A stretch of DNA of 13,607 nt from an uncultured Erysipelotrichaceae bacterium (GTDB taxonomy: Bacteria > Bacillota_I > Bacilli_A > Erysipelotrichales > Erysipelotrichaceae). The position numbers were made by a program, and so were the translations under genes. Below the pieces are notes generated by a model that ran no database searches, was not told where the DNA came from, and saw only the letters and a program-made list of their open reading frames with translations. The DNA lies in NCBI GenBank assembly GCA_937900565.1, contig CALCFG010000137.1:1-13607 (forward strand), in the 5' to 3' direction. Below are positions 7,639 to 13,607 of this stretch, in pieces; the first letter of the stretch is position 1; each line of letters opens with the position of its first letter.

Positions 7639-7657
7639 AGGACAGCTGTCCTTTTTT
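7639..7657. repeat. 14-bp perfect palindrome followed by T6, function unknown
   Basis: AGGACAGCTGTCCT (7639-7652) is a perfect inverted repeat running into TTTTTT on the plus strand. It could form a short hairpin terminator for plus-strand transcription, though no plus-strand gene is upstream, or be a dimeric operator about 100 bp upstream of the predicted glgC promoter. Apart from this palindrome, the promoter, the cre site and the terminator at 7686-7719, I see nothing in the gap between glgC and the 58-residue gene. Confidence 0.45.
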
Positions 7658-7685
7658 CGCTAAACAAATAGCATATTTTCTGCTA

Positions 7686-7719
7686 CAAAAAAACACTTCC
7701 GCATAATGACAGAAGTGTT
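7686..7719 (-). terminator. Terminator closing the rapZ-whiA operon
   Basis: On the minus strand, AACACTTCTG (7719-7710) pairs with CGGAAGTGTT (7701-7692) through 10 bp including one G-U pair, with an 8-nt loop, then a run of seven T. It begins 5 nt after the stop codon of the 58-residue membrane peptide gene, which supports that small gene as the true end of the transcript. Confidence 0.9.
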
Positions 7720-7724
7720 ATTTA

Positions 7725-7901
7725 CTAAACAATATAGCCACTAGATTGAATTGATTTTGTCACAATAGACACCATTGCAGTTGCATCAGCAGCATCGTTA
7801 GCGCTACCTTGGCTAGCAAAATAAACAATTGCCCCAATAATAGCAATGACTGCAATAATAATTAATGCAATGGTTACTTTTCCTTTTGTTGTTAATACCA
7901 T
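7725..7901 (-). CDS. Small single-pass membrane peptide, 58 residues, unknown function
   Basis: A 58-codon frame starting MVLTTKGKVTIALIII. Residues 1-8 are short and basic, residues 9-29 form one strongly hydrophobic helix rich in Ile and Ala, and residues 30-58 form a polar tail (SQGSANDAADAT, ending SIQSSGYIV). The positive N-terminus suggests a helix with its tail outside the cell, either kept as an anchor or cleaved near Ala29. Support for a real gene: AAAGGTAGG stands 4 nt before the ATG and overlaps the stop of the acetyltransferase gene, 11 nt separate the two genes, and an intrinsic terminator begins 5 nt after the TAG stop. I do not recognise a family. It lies last in the rapZ-yvcK-whiA transcript. 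A secreted peptide or small membrane regulator is possible, but nothing in the sequence decides this. Confidence 0.75.
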   Translation of the reverse strand: MVLTTKGKVTIALIIIAVIAIIGAIVYFASQGSANDAADATAMVSIVTKSIQSSGYIV

Positions 7902-7912
7902 ACTACCTACCT

Positions 7913-8827
7913 TTAAAAATTAACTAAACAATGCATCCTTGGGTTACCAAAGGCTATTGCTTGGGCTACTGAGGATACATCACAATTATACAATCGATTA
8001 AATAAATCATAATCATTAATACGCATACCAGCAAATATTGTTGGGCTTACTTTTGCGTTAGGGAATATTTTTAATAAATCTTCACTATCCGATACCGATA
8101 ATGTAATGTAATGACGCTCTAATAATGCATAGTTTAATAATTTAACTAATGCAATGGTATCCATGTAAACAATTTCATCCACCGTTACAACTAAACCATC
8201 CATATGATAAGCGCAATAACCTTGCAATTGATCATTGCCATCATAATAGAAAATAGCTTTTCCACCCAACGCTTGTGCCCGTTGCATTACTTTTTCAACA
8301 TCCTTTTTGTCCCGTACAATAAATCCATTGAATCGTTTGATATAACGTGCATACAATTGCAATACATCATTGGCACGAAAGCGGAAAGAAATTCCTTCAT
8401 CATTAATCCGCCCAACTTGATCACGCGTTATTTCATAATTATTACGAAAATATACTGGCGTAAATCCAAATTCCGATAAATCGGTGTTATTGCGCGCCAG
8501 CGCAAGGGAAACCAATTCCGTATGTTGCAAATGTTCCAATTGCGTTTGCATTAATTGATGCATAACACCTTGATGGCGAAATCGTGGATCAACCACTAAT
8601 CCAGAAATGATGGAACTACGCAAATAGCGACCGTTAAACAATATATTGGCAGGCATTCGCGTCACACCACCAATAACACGACTATTTTGCATATACATTA
8701 ATGTATTATCTTCTTGATAATCATGTGAAAAGAAATAATTAACTTCCATCGTGCTAATCAATGGAAAACACGTTTTCCACAATGTCATCAGTTCATTGCG
8801 ATGTTCACGCTTAGCAAATTCAATCAT
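7913..8827 (-). CDS. GNAT-family N-acetyltransferase, Eis-like
   Basis: A 304-residue acetyltransferase. The N-terminal GNAT fold carries the acetyl-CoA pyrophosphate loop in SGLVVDPRFRHQGVMHQLM (75-93), with R84, Q86 and G87 in the usual R/Q-x-x-G-x-G/A position. A second, GNAT-like region follows at about 150-240, and a short C-terminal part begins near SPTIFAGMRINDYDLF. This two-part plan with the GVTRMPANILFNG block is like Eis-type enzymes, which acetylate amines including aminoglycosides and lysines. However, Eis proteins are about 400 residues with a full sterol-carrier-like C-terminal domain and a terminal carboxylate used in catalysis; this one is about 100 residues shorter. The substrate is unknown. 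The start codon overlaps the upstream stop (ATGA), and no good ribosome site is visible, so translation probably depends on the upstream gene. Confidence 0.85.
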   Translation of the reverse strand: MIEFAKREHRNELMTLWKTCFPLISTMEVNYFFSHDYQEDNTLMYMQNSRVIGGVTRMPANILFNGRYLRSSIISGLVVDPRFRHQGVMHQLMQTQLEHLQHTELVSLALARNNTDLSEFGFTPVYFRNNYEITRDQVGRINDEGISFRFRANDVLQLYARYIKRFNGFIVRDKKDVEKVMQRAQALGGKAIFYYDGNDQLQGYCAYHMDGLVVTVDEIVYMDTIALVKLLNYALLERHYITLSVSDSEDLLKIFPNAKVSPTIFAGMRINDYDLFNRLYNCDVSSVAQAIAFGNPRMHCLVNF

Positions 8828-9159
8828 TTCGATTCACTATCTTTTTTCTCAACAACTGTTGCATCCATAATTTTCAAATCTGAAAATTGATCATCACTAA
8901 AAAATTTATCTTTGTCAAACGCATTATTTCCTTCAATGGTTTGATTATCAAAGAAATTTTCATACACATTATCTTGTTCTTGTTGTACTTGTGCTTCTTT
9001 AGTTTTCTTATTTGTTTTATAGCTATGGTATGCGTACCAAATCACACCCACGATTAAAATAATGGGAAAGAATTTAAACACAAAACTAAAGATGGTAGAT
9101 AACACCATCATTAAAATAAACATTACCAACAGTGCAATTAAGCCATTGTTATACCGCAT
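8824..9159 (-). CDS. Hypothetical membrane protein, 111 residues
   Basis: I do not recognise a family. The N-terminal 45 residues are hydrophobic and likely form two close helices (about 6-28 and 30-45). A basic stretch follows (YKTNKKTKEA, 47-56), then a polar, acidic tail rich in Asp, Asn, Gln and Phe (FFDNQ, FDKDKFFSDDQF) up to the Lys-terminated end. The basic patch after the second helix predicts a cytoplasmic tail of about 60 residues. GGAG stands 8 nt before the ATG, and the gene begins 2 nt after the whiA stop, overlapping the acetyltransferase gene by 4 nt, so it is firmly part of the operon. In Bacillus subtilis the gene after whiA is crh, an HPr-like carbon regulator; this protein is unrelated to Crh. 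Confidence 0.85.
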   Translation of the reverse strand: MRYNNGLIALLVMFILMMVLSTIFSFVFKFFPIILIVGVIWYAYHSYKTNKKTKEAQVQQEQDNVYENFFDNQTIEGNNAFDKDKFFSDDQFSDLKIMDATVVEKKDSESK

Positions 9160-9161
9160 GA

Positions 9162-10109
9162 TTAATTCTCCATTTCATCTATATTCGCACTTACCAGTGC
9201 ACTCAACTTATTAAAGCGATGCTTTAACCCACTTTTTGAGATGGTTTGATTATACAAAGATTCATAACATGAGCACAACTCATTCAATGAAGCATCCGGA
9301 TATTTAATACGAACATTAATAATTTCTTTGAGTTTAGCATCGCATTGATCGAATAACCCCAAATCAAATATTTGTTGAATAATTGCCATTTGATCACTCG
9401 CAGCTTTTTGAACTTTCATTTCATTGGCCAATTCACAATTATCCAATCGTAATAAATTATTTTTAAAATCACGTTGTATTCGAATATCTTCAAATTTAAA
9501 CAAGCATTCCACCGCACCAATTAGCCGTATAAAGTCACCAATCTTTTCCGCAATTTTTACATAAATAACAAAATGATTTTTACGTAAGATCGTTTTGGCA
9601 TGCAAATCATAACGATTCATTAACTTTTCGATAAACTGTGCGTGATTTTCATGTTCAACCACAATTTCTAAATGATAATTGCTTTTTATCGGATTATTAA
9701 TACTCCCACTGGCCATAAATGCGCCAGCCAAATAAGCCCTTGCACAACAATCTTTATGCACCACCTTAGCCAGCGGACAATCCAATAATCCTTTACTTGA
9801 ACTTAATCCCAATGTTTTTAAAATGGTCATAATATCCCCATAAATATAAATTTGATAAATATTATTCTTTTTCAAATTCATTTTATGAATCATGGATAAC
9901 TCACTTTTAACATCGAATTGAATCTTCATTAATTTTAGAATACGTTTGGCTGTCGTTGGGTTTTCAGTTTTAAAACAAAGTGCCATTCCTGAGTTGCGAA
10001 TCACAATGGTAGAAGTCAATTGCACTAAAGCGCTCAATTGCGCATTAATGCAACATGATTTTAATTCATTTAACGCAACTTCTTGCTTTACTTCCGACGC
10101 AAATGACAT
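9162..10109 (-). CDS. whiA: WhiA, DNA-binding sporulation/division regulator homologue
   Basis: A 315-residue WhiA protein of normal length. The N-terminus MSFASEVKQEVALNEL is the family start. A degenerate LAGLIDADG homing-endonuclease-like domain covers about residues 20-215, with RAYLAGAFMASGSINNP (124-140) and YHLEIVVEHENHAQFI (145-160); the catalytic acidic residues of true homing endonucleases are not kept. A linker with RLDNCELANEMK (221-232) leads to the C-terminal helix-turn-helix (about 265-305, KYPDASLNELC and SKSGLKHRFNKL). In Streptomyces WhiA activates sporulation division genes; in Bacillus it binds DNA and affects division and chromosome segregation. GGGAAGG lies 6 nt before the ATG, 1 nt separates it from yvcK. 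The rapZ-yvcK-whiA order is conserved in Gram-positive genomes. Confidence 0.96.
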   Translation of the reverse strand: MSFASEVKQEVALNELKSCCINAQLSALVQLTSTIVIRNSGMALCFKTENPTTAKRILKLMKIQFDVKSELSMIHKMNLKKNNIYQIYIYGDIMTILKTLGLSSSKGLLDCPLAKVVHKDCCARAYLAGAFMASGSINNPIKSNYHLEIVVEHENHAQFIEKLMNRYDLHAKTILRKNHFVIYVKIAEKIGDFIRLIGAVECLFKFEDIRIQRDFKNNLLRLDNCELANEMKVQKAASDQMAIIQQIFDLGLFDQCDAKLKEIINVRIKYPDASLNELCSCYESLYNQTISKSGLKHRFNKLSALVSANIDEMEN

Positions 10110-10110
10110 A

Positions 10111-11067
10111 CTAAACCTTCCCTAACAATTCCTTAATAATAGCTTTTACCTTATTTACATCATGACGTACCAATTGGTTATCAAACTGTAGCATTTCCCT
10201 TTGCCATACTTGATAAGTATGTTCCTTATTTTTTGCTTTCACTGCAATACTATGTTGAGTTAAATACTTACTGGTTAACGCATTGGGTATTAAATCATTG
10301 GCCAATACAACCAAATCAACCGGTACATGATGTTTATCGAACGCTTCCATATGATCTTCCAATGAATACCCATCCGTTTCGCCAGGTTGAGTCATGGCAT
10401 TACAAAAATACACTTTGGGTGCATTGCAACGATGCAATGCATCCGCAACTTCAGGAATAATTACATTCGGTAAAATCGAGGTATAGAGTGAACCAATCCC
10501 ATAAATGATTAAATCTGCATTTAAAATAGCTTCAATGGCATGCGTATTGGCATAAACACTGACATCATAGAATACTTTATCTATACTATTGACCATGGTT
10601 GGAATATTCTTTTCACCCTTAACCCGAGTACCATCTTTCATCATTGCATTCAGTGTAACCACTTGATCCGTAACAGGAATTACTTTCCCTTGCGTATGCA
10701 AAATGGAAGCCAATGCATTAATACTTTCTTCCAGACTTCCTGTTTCTTGCATTAATGCTGTAAAGATTAAATTGCCTAAATTATGACCTTGCACATCCAT
10801 ATCTTCCATATCATCTGGACTCGAGGCAAAGCGATAGTCCATTAATCGCGCCAAAAGTGATGTGGAATCACTTAACGCCAACATGACATTGCGTATATCT
10901 CCCATTGCAGGTAAATGAAACAATTCACGCAATCGGCCAGTACTTCCTCCATCATCAGCCACCGTAACGATTGCACTGATGTCCAGATGATCAATGGATT
11001 TTATGGATTGACATATTAACGATTGCCCATGACCGCCCCCAATAACCACAATACGTTTATTGCTCAT
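10111..11067 (-). CDS. yvcK: YvcK/CofD-like gluconeogenesis and morphogenesis factor
   Basis: A 318-residue protein of the YvcK branch of the CofD fold, equal in length to the Bacillus protein (317). The nucleotide-site motifs are clear: GGGHGQS (10-16), VADDGGSTGRLR (36-47), GDIRN (56-60) and GHNLGNLIF (94-102). In Bacillus and relatives, YvcK is needed for growth on gluconeogenic carbon sources, binds UDP-sugars and helps place wall-synthesis enzymes; no CofD transferase activity is established for it. The gene overlaps the end of rapZ by 11 nt and is followed by whiA after 1 nt, so all three are one translational block. A modest ribosome site (AAGGTAG) lies upstream inside rapZ. Confidence 0.96.
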   Translation of the reverse strand: MSNKRIVVIGGGHGQSLICQSIKSIDHLDISAIVTVADDGGSTGRLRELFHLPAMGDIRNVMLALSDSTSLLARLMDYRFASSPDDMEDMDVQGHNLGNLIFTALMQETGSLEESINALASILHTQGKVIPVTDQVVTLNAMMKDGTRVKGEKNIPTMVNSIDKVFYDVSVYANTHAIEAILNADLIIYGIGSLYTSILPNVIIPEVADALHRCNAPKVYFCNAMTQPGETDGYSLEDHMEAFDKHHVPVDLVVLANDLIPNALTSKYLTQHSIAVKAKNKEHTYQVWQREMLQFDNQLVRHDVNKVKAIIKELLGKV

Positions 11068-11920
11068 ACACAGCTACCTTATCCCGATGAGATTTATAAC
11101 AATGATATTTTTGCGAATAAATTGAGTACAATGCATTGGTAATGGCCACACTGCGATGTTGACCACCCGTGCAACCTACCCCAACAGTAAAGTGATTCTT
11201 ACCTTCTTTAATGTATTGTTCAAAAGAATAATCTAAGAATGATGTTAAGCGTTTCATGTATTCTTTCGTAATATCCTTTTCCATCACATAATCATATACC
11301 GGTTGATCATCCCCACTTAATTTACGCAAATCGGCTTCCCAATAAGGATTAGGTAAAAACCGCACATCAATTAGAATATCCGCATCCATCGGTACCCCAT
11401 TTTTATACCCAAAAGAGATAAAAGAAATGGAAAATTCCGGTTTACTATTGATGCTTAATGTTTCCATCACCTTTTTCTTTAACGCACTTGGCGTTAAAAA
11501 CGTAGTATCAATAATCATTTGTGGTACATCCACCAACGCTTTAAACAATTGACGTTCTTCACTAATTGCTTCTTCAAGTGTTGACGCTTGATTCGTTAAT
11601 AAAAAGGGATGCAATCGCCGTGTACTTTTATAACGGTGCAATAACGTATCATTACTTGCGTCAACAAAAACAACCAACACATCGCACAATGAATTATTCA
11701 ATGTTTGAATAAAAGATTGAAAATCATTGGCAGTGACAGAAAGCACAACGTTGTTATAGCGTGGATTGGTATTGCTATCAATGCATTCATCCAAAAAATC
11801 ATCCAATAATTCTACGGGTAAATTATCGATGCATAAATACCCCATATCCTCTAATACAGCAGCAACTGAACTTTTCCCAGCCCCACTCATTCCTGATAAT
11901 AAAATGACACGTTTATTCAT
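11057..11920 (-). CDS. rapZ: RapZ/YvcJ nucleotide-binding protein
   Basis: A 287-residue P-loop protein (Bacillus YvcJ is about 295). The N-terminal Walker A is LLSGMSGAGKSS (7-18), followed by YLCIDNLPVELLDDF (28-42) and a Walker B-like VVFVDASND. The C-terminal domain has the family blocks ISFGYKNGVPMDADILIDVRFLPNPY (cut as ISFGYKNGVPMDAD and DVRFLPNPY), VGVGCTGGQHRSVAI and SHRDK. In Escherichia coli RapZ is an RNA adaptor controlling glmS through GlmZ; in Gram-positives YvcJ binds and hydrolyses nucleotides and affects competence, and the RNA role is not established. It is the first gene of the operon, with GGAG 8 nt before the ATG and an extended -10 promoter immediately upstream. The reading frame overlaps yvcK by 11 nt. 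Confidence 0.96.
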   Translation of the reverse strand: MNKRVILLSGMSGAGKSSVAAVLEDMGYLCIDNLPVELLDDFLDECIDSNTNPRYNNVVLSVTANDFQSFIQTLNNSLCDVLVVFVDASNDTLLHRYKSTRRLHPFLLTNQASTLEEAISEERQLFKALVDVPQMIIDTTFLTPSALKKKVMETLSINSKPEFSISFISFGYKNGVPMDADILIDVRFLPNPYWEADLRKLSGDDQPVYDYVMEKDITKEYMKRLTSFLDYSFEQYIKEGKNHFTVGVGCTGGQHRSVAITNALYSIYSQKYHCYKSHRDKVAVYEQ

Positions 11921-11941
11921 AATTATTTCTCCAACACTTTT

Positions 11942-11950
11942 ATCATATCA
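11942..11950 (-). promoter_or_regulatory. Extended -10 promoter of the rapZ operon
   Basis: On the minus strand TGATATGAT has the TGn extension plus TATGAT (5/6 of consensus). No -35 box is visible; that position falls in the bcp terminator hairpin. The start would be near 11935, giving a leader of about 15 nt that still includes the rapZ ribosome site (GGAG). Confidence 0.55.
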
Positions 11951-11973
11951 AAAAAACCGATAAAAATCGGTTT
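11950..11973 (-). terminator. Terminator of the mscL-yaaA-bcp operon
   Basis: On the minus strand AAACCGAT (11973-11966) pairs perfectly with ATCGGTTT (11961-11954) around a 4-nt loop and runs into seven T ending at 11950. It begins 13 nt after the bcp stop. Its T-run directly abuts the rapZ -10 element, so it insulates the two operons with almost no spare sequence. Confidence 0.88.
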
Positions 11974-11986
11974 CATAGAATAATTC

Positions 11987-12454
11987 TTATTTGTTTAATG
12001 TATTTAACACATTAATCACATCAATTGGATTATTAACTGGCGAAACATTTTCTTCTCCATGCAAAATAACGCCATTTTCATCAATAATGTAGGTTGTACG
12101 AATTGTACCCAATACTTCTTTTCCATACATTTTCTTTGGCTTAACAACGCCATATTGATACAATACATCCCGATTTGGATCTGCCAACAAAATAAATGGC
12201 AAATCATATTTTAAAGCAAAATTAGCATGTGTTTTCGCGCTATCCTTACTTACTCCAATAACAACCACATCTTTATCTAAAAAAGCTTGATAGTTATCAC
12301 GGAAAGCACACGCTTGTTGTGTACAACCCGGCGTATTATCTTTAGGATAAAAATATAGTACAACTTTCTTTCCTAAAAAATCATGCAATGACACATCATT
12401 ACCTTGCGTATCTTTCAATGTAAAATCTATCGCTTTGCTTCCAACTTCTAACAT
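11987..12454 (-). CDS. bcp: Thioredoxin-dependent thiol peroxidase (BCP/PrxQ)
   Basis: A 155-residue peroxiredoxin of the BCP/PrxQ subfamily, reducing hydrogen peroxide and organic hydroperoxides with electrons from thioredoxin. The active-site block is YPKDNTPGCTQQACAFRD (36-53): C44 is the peroxidatic cysteine with T41 and P42, and C49 five residues on is the resolving cysteine, the usual atypical 2-Cys arrangement. The conserved arginine is R119 in GTIRTTYIID. There is no signal peptide, so it is cytoplasmic. The start lies 2 nt after the yaaA stop, and its ribosome site AAAGGTGA is made by the last yaaA codons, 6 nt from the ATG. Placement with yaaA groups two peroxide-defence functions. 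An intrinsic terminator follows. Confidence 0.96.
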   Translation of the reverse strand: MLEVGSKAIDFTLKDTQGNDVSLHDFLGKKVVLYFYPKDNTPGCTQQACAFRDNYQAFLDKDVVVIGVSKDSAKTHANFALKYDLPFILLADPNRDVLYQYGVVKPKKMYGKEVLGTIRTTYIIDENGVILHGEENVSPVNNPIDVINVLNTLNK

Positions 12455-12456
12455 AC

Positions 12457-13164
12457 TTATTCACCTTTATCTCGATTAAATACTAATCGACTTTCTGTAG
12501 ATAATGTATCATCAAAATAAAATTCATGCGCGTTAAATGCTTTTATTTGTTCAATTGTATCGATTTTATGCGTTACAAAATAACGCGCAAAATACCCCCT
12601 TGCTTGTTTAGCAAGCGTTGCTTTGGCTTTACCGTTTTCTAAGAATACAACTTCAATGCGGGGCAAAGAGGAATCACTGAGTTGATATTCTTTACTGCAT
12701 GCGTCAATGATTGGAGTATTTAACGAATGCAAATACGTTAGAATTTTATTTTGATAAAATTGTTTAACTTTGATTCCATTGATTTCGTCATTAAAATCCA
12801 ACCGATATGGATAAATGCCATCCAATGGATGCACGATTCCATAAAGTCCACTCATGATGGCCAAATGATTGCTCGCAAACATTAACGTTTCCGCATCCCA
12901 TTGATCAATTTGCATTGATTTAAATTGCAATCCATCAAATAAAGTCAATGCTTTCCAACCATTACCATCACACCATTGCTCATTATAATTCGCCACTTGC
13001 TGAGCAATTTTTTCATTGCAACCAAACATACCCTGCAATTGTGATGGTGACATGGTTTTTAATTTACCCATTAATTGCTTGGCTTCTTTGATAAAGCGTG
13101 GCATTGTTTGACTGCGTGCATTAGTTAACTTCATTGTTTTTGTAGGTGAAACAAGTAATAACAT
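12457..13164 (-). CDS. yaaA: Peroxide stress protein YaaA (UPF0246/DUF328)
   Basis: A 235-residue YaaA protein, slightly shorter than the Escherichia coli homologue (about 258). It starts with the signature MLLLVSPTKTM and contains ALTLFDGLQFKSM, FASNHLAIMSGLYGIVHPLDGIYPYRLDF and the C-terminal ARGYFARYF and AFNAHEFYFDD blocks that define the family (quoted in parts). In E. coli YaaA is induced by OxyR and lowers free iron during hydrogen peroxide stress, limiting DNA and protein damage; the protein also binds DNA. The biochemical mechanism is not settled. AAAGGA stands 10 nt before the ATG, and the gene begins 3 nt after the mscL stop. Direct linkage to bcp supports a peroxide role here. No PerR, catalase or Dps gene is in the window. 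Confidence 0.94.
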   Translation of the reverse strand: MLLLVSPTKTMKLTNARSQTMPRFIKEAKQLMGKLKTMSPSQLQGMFGCNEKIAQQVANYNEQWCDGNGWKALTLFDGLQFKSMQIDQWDAETLMFASNHLAIMSGLYGIVHPLDGIYPYRLDFNDEINGIKVKQFYQNKILTYLHSLNTPIIDACSKEYQLSDSSLPRIEVVFLENGKAKATLAKQARGYFARYFVTHKIDTIEQIKAFNAHEFYFDDTLSTESRLVFNRDKGE

Positions 13165-13167
13165 ATC

Positions 13168-13548
13168 TTATTTTTCCTTTAATAATTCGACGATTTCTTC
13201 CAACAATAAGACTTCATCCGATTTCGCTGGCTCTACCACCGGTGCTTTCTCAGGTTTTTTTAAGCAATTGATGCATTTAATCATTAAAAAGACAACAAAC
13301 GCAATCAATGCAAAACTAATGAGCGCATTTAAAAATAATCCAATGCGCAATTCAACACCACCAATAGCAATGCTTAACACACTAAAATCGAGTCCGCCTG
13401 TAATAATACCCAATAACGGGGACAAAATATCATTCACTAATGAATTTATAATCGCAGAGAATGCGCCACCAATAATAACACCAATGGCCATATCAATAAC
13501 ATTTCCACGAATCGCAAACGTTTTAAACTCTTCTAAAAATTTTTTCAT
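13168..13548 (-). CDS. mscL: Large-conductance mechanosensitive channel MscL
   Basis: A 126-residue MscL subunit, forming a pentamer that opens under high membrane tension to release solutes on osmotic downshock. The N-terminal amphipathic helix (MKKFLEEFKTFAIRGN) and the pore helix TM1 (about 16-44, VIDMAIGVIIGGAFSAI with IINSLVNDILSPLLG) match the family very closely. A short loop near 50-68 leads to TM2 (about 70-92), a basic cap (KCINCLKKPEK) and a C-terminal bundle helix (112-125). The start is fixed by the family N-terminus. The ribosome site is weak (only AAGAA nearby), and a 13-bp palindrome and a possible overlapping leader ORF lie immediately upstream. It begins a close-packed set with yaaA and bcp, an uncommon pairing of osmotic and peroxide functions. 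Confidence 0.97.
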   Translation of the reverse strand: MKKFLEEFKTFAIRGNVIDMAIGVIIGGAFSAIINSLVNDILSPLLGIITGGLDFSVLSIAIGGVELRIGLFLNALISFALIAFVVFLMIKCINCLKKPEKAPVVEPAKSDEVLLLEEIVELLKEK

Positions 13549-13594
13549 ACTGTTCTTGTATGATACAAAGCGTACCTTGCTTAGCTTCGTACAT
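13523..13594 (-). CDS. Possible 23-residue leader ORF overlapping mscL
   Basis: A short frame (MYEAKQGTLCIIQEQYEKIF and three more residues) has a strong ribosome site, AAAGGAG, 4 nt before its ATG, far better than that of mscL. It ends 26 nt inside mscL in another frame, so a ribosome finishing it could re-initiate at mscL by backing up, or it could hinder mscL. The frame stays open to the window edge, so this could instead be the tail of a gene cut off by the window. No family is recognised. Confidence 0.3.
   Translation of the reverse strand: MYEAKQGTLCIIQEQYEKIFRRV
13556..13568. repeat. 13-bp perfect palindrome upstream of mscL
   Basis: TTGTATGATACAA is a perfect 6-1-6 inverted repeat ending 7 nt before the mscL start codon. 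The 6-1-6 shape is seen in operators of the Fur/PerR group, but the match to the PerR consensus is only partial. It could also be a small hairpin at the mscL ribosome site. Confidence 0.5.
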
Positions 13595-13607
13595 AGCTCT
13601 CCTTTCT

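Noticed and set aside
7666..7690. Second hairpin between glgC and the 58-residue gene (TAGCA and TGCTA arms)
   Set aside because: Only 5 AT-rich base pairs with a 7-nt loop; expected by chance in such AT-rich sequence.
8204..8479. 91-codon plus-strand frame antisense to the acetyltransferase
   Set aside because: Low-complexity Ile-rich translation opposite a clear gene; no start signals.
9162..10109. Mobile homing endonuclease from the LAGLIDADG-like domain
   Set aside because: The domain belongs to WhiA, whose catalytic residues are lost, and the gene is in its normal conserved cluster.

Overview
This is a roughly 13.6 kb, AT-rich stretch of ordinary bacterial chromosome. The base composition, purine-rich Shine-Dalgarno sites (AAAGGA, AAAGGTGGTGA), intrinsic terminators, CcpA-type operator and rapZ-yvcK-whiA gene order point to a low-GC Gram-positive (Firmicutes/Bacillota). 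TGA is used as a stop, so the standard bacterial code applies. An Erysipelotrichia-like gut organism would fit, but that is a guess from general style. I see no rRNA, tRNA, CRISPR array, insertion sequence, integrase or phage gene.

Layout. (1) 147-1765, plus strand: a PPP-type metallophosphatase and a membrane-anchored VanY-type D,D-carboxypeptidase, 11 nt apart. They end at a very long perfect hairpin terminator shared with the convergent neighbour. Everything after this is on the minus strand. (2) 3686 down to 1817: a MarR-family repressor and an overlapping MATE multidrug exporter. They have a strong sigma-A promoter and a near-perfect palindrome over the predicted transcription start, which looks like an autoregulated efflux cassette of the MepR/MepA kind. 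(3) 7541 down to 3718: glgC-glgD-glgA, the ADP-glucose route to glycogen. A consensus-perfect cre (CcpA) site lies between the predicted promoter and glgC. (4) 11950 down to 7686: rapZ-yvcK-whiA, then an unknown 111-residue membrane protein, an Eis-like acetyltransferase and a 58-residue membrane peptide, closed by a terminator. (5) 13594 down to 11950: mscL-yaaA-bcp, a mechanosensitive channel with two peroxide-defence genes, plus a possible upstream leader ORF and a 13-bp palindrome just before mscL.

How they work together. GlgC/GlgD make ADP-glucose and GlgA polymerises it. Branching enzyme and phosphorylase are not here. The cre site suggests glycogen synthesis is tied to carbon catabolite control. 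RapZ/YvcJ, YvcK and WhiA form a conserved Gram-positive module linking nucleotide or UDP-sugar sensing, cell-wall and carbon metabolism, and division or chromosome functions. Bcp reduces peroxides, while YaaA limits their damage through iron.

I found no clearly unprecedented system. The points most worth a second look are the 58-residue membrane peptide, the regulatory palindromes (glgC cre, marR operator, mscL 5' palindrome), the possible leader ORF before mscL, and the unknown genes that extend the whiA operon.
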